A DNA stretch of 64,000 bases from Oasisia sp. SBJ-2009. Its lineage: Eukaryota; Annelida; Polychaeta; Sabellida; Siboglinidae. Below the pieces are notes generated by a model. That model did not search any database, had not been told where the DNA came from, and saw only the letters and a program-made list of their open reading frames with translations. Shown piece after piece: positions 63,501 to 64,000 of the stretch. The stretch covers positions 44,349,993-44,413,992 of the forward strand of contig OZ024857.1 in NCBI GenBank assembly GCA_964017155.1, given 5' to 3'. How positions within the stretch are numbered: the first letter of the stretch is position 1; each line of letters begins with the position of its first letter. Made by a program: the position numbers and the translations under genes.

Positions 63501-64000
63501 TGTTCTTGTCTGTGAGTTAACCAGCACCAAATGCTCGGATGGATATCAACTGAGTTATAGTGATTCTTGATAATTGTACTCATACTGAGAAGTATCTGCT
63601 CTTTCTCTCTCTCCCTCTCTCCCTCTCTCCCTCTCTCCCTCTCTCCCTCTCTCCCTCTCTCCCTCTCTCCCTCTCTCCCTCTCTCCCTCTCTCCCTCTCC
63701 CCCTCTCTCCCTCTCTCCCTCTCTCTCCCTCTCTCTGTCTCCCCCCCTCTCTCTCTCTCTCTCTCTCTTGATGTCTCTCTCTCTCTCTCCCTTTGTCTCT
63801 CTCGGAATTGCAGTGTAGGAAGAGATAGTGTGTTTCAGTGTGGATGTATTGCGAAGTGTTTTGATATATGGGAGATTAAATGAACCTGATGATCAGTTAA
63901 TCTGTTCTGTCTGTCTGTATATGTGGTAGGTATTATTTGAAAGCAGTGCAATATAGAGGATGGAGTTAAGCTTCATTGTAACACAATGTTCTCTTTGTTT

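Overview
This window looks like non-coding, repeat-rich DNA from an AT-rich metazoan genome, most plausibly a marine invertebrate (lophotrochozoan or invertebrate deuterostome; species not identifiable from sequence alone). The reasons are spliceosomal introns with GT..AG borders, a tRNA-derived SINE, several clades of decayed non-LTR retrotransposons, TIR transposons and very long (TA)n, (CA)n, (GACC)n and (CCCT)n microsatellites. I saw no bacterial operons, rRNA, functional tRNA or CRISPR array.

Left part (1-51.2 kb): a mosaic of dispersed duplications and dead mobile elements. At 1-7 kb there is a composite repeat carrying a SINE with an empty-site paralogue, a ~200-bp foldback palindrome, two copies of a foldback-like transposon whose ends are iterated 15-mers (one copy split by a nested insertion), and a second TIR element built from a different 15-mer. 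At 8-19 kb there is a large imperfect inverted duplication. Its left arm carries a hAT-like element (10216-11915) with an exact 8-bp target duplication and its right arm keeps the empty site; the centre holds a fragment of a transposase-like gene. At 19.5-39.3 kb three copies of a cassette with TATA box and short first exon are interspersed with LINE fragments, a 0.9-kb long-TIR element and two huge tetranucleotide arrays (36.6-37.6 kb). At 39.3-51.2 kb most recognisable material is LINE reverse-transcriptase debris, plus a GTAATC/ACTCGTACTC palindrome-rich foldback element.

Right part (51.3-64 kb): the one convincing host gene. A signal-peptide exon (51323-51398) is followed by 17 small exons, each encoding one six-cysteine repeat of 33-34 residues, all with phase 1-1 borders. 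The reading frame stays open for about 600 codons and leaves the window. Exon types A, B, C and D are arranged as A-B-C | A-B-C-D | A-B-C-D | A-D | A-B-C-D | ..., in tandem genomic units of ~2.3, 2.7, 2.7, 1.4 and 2.7 kb. The later units are almost identical, introns included. Shared intron variants show a higher-order ~4.12-kb duplication and predict that the next unit, just beyond the window, is a short A-D unit. This is a young, frame-preserving exon-amplification locus for a secreted or surface cysteine-rich protein of growth-factor-receptor/furin-like type.
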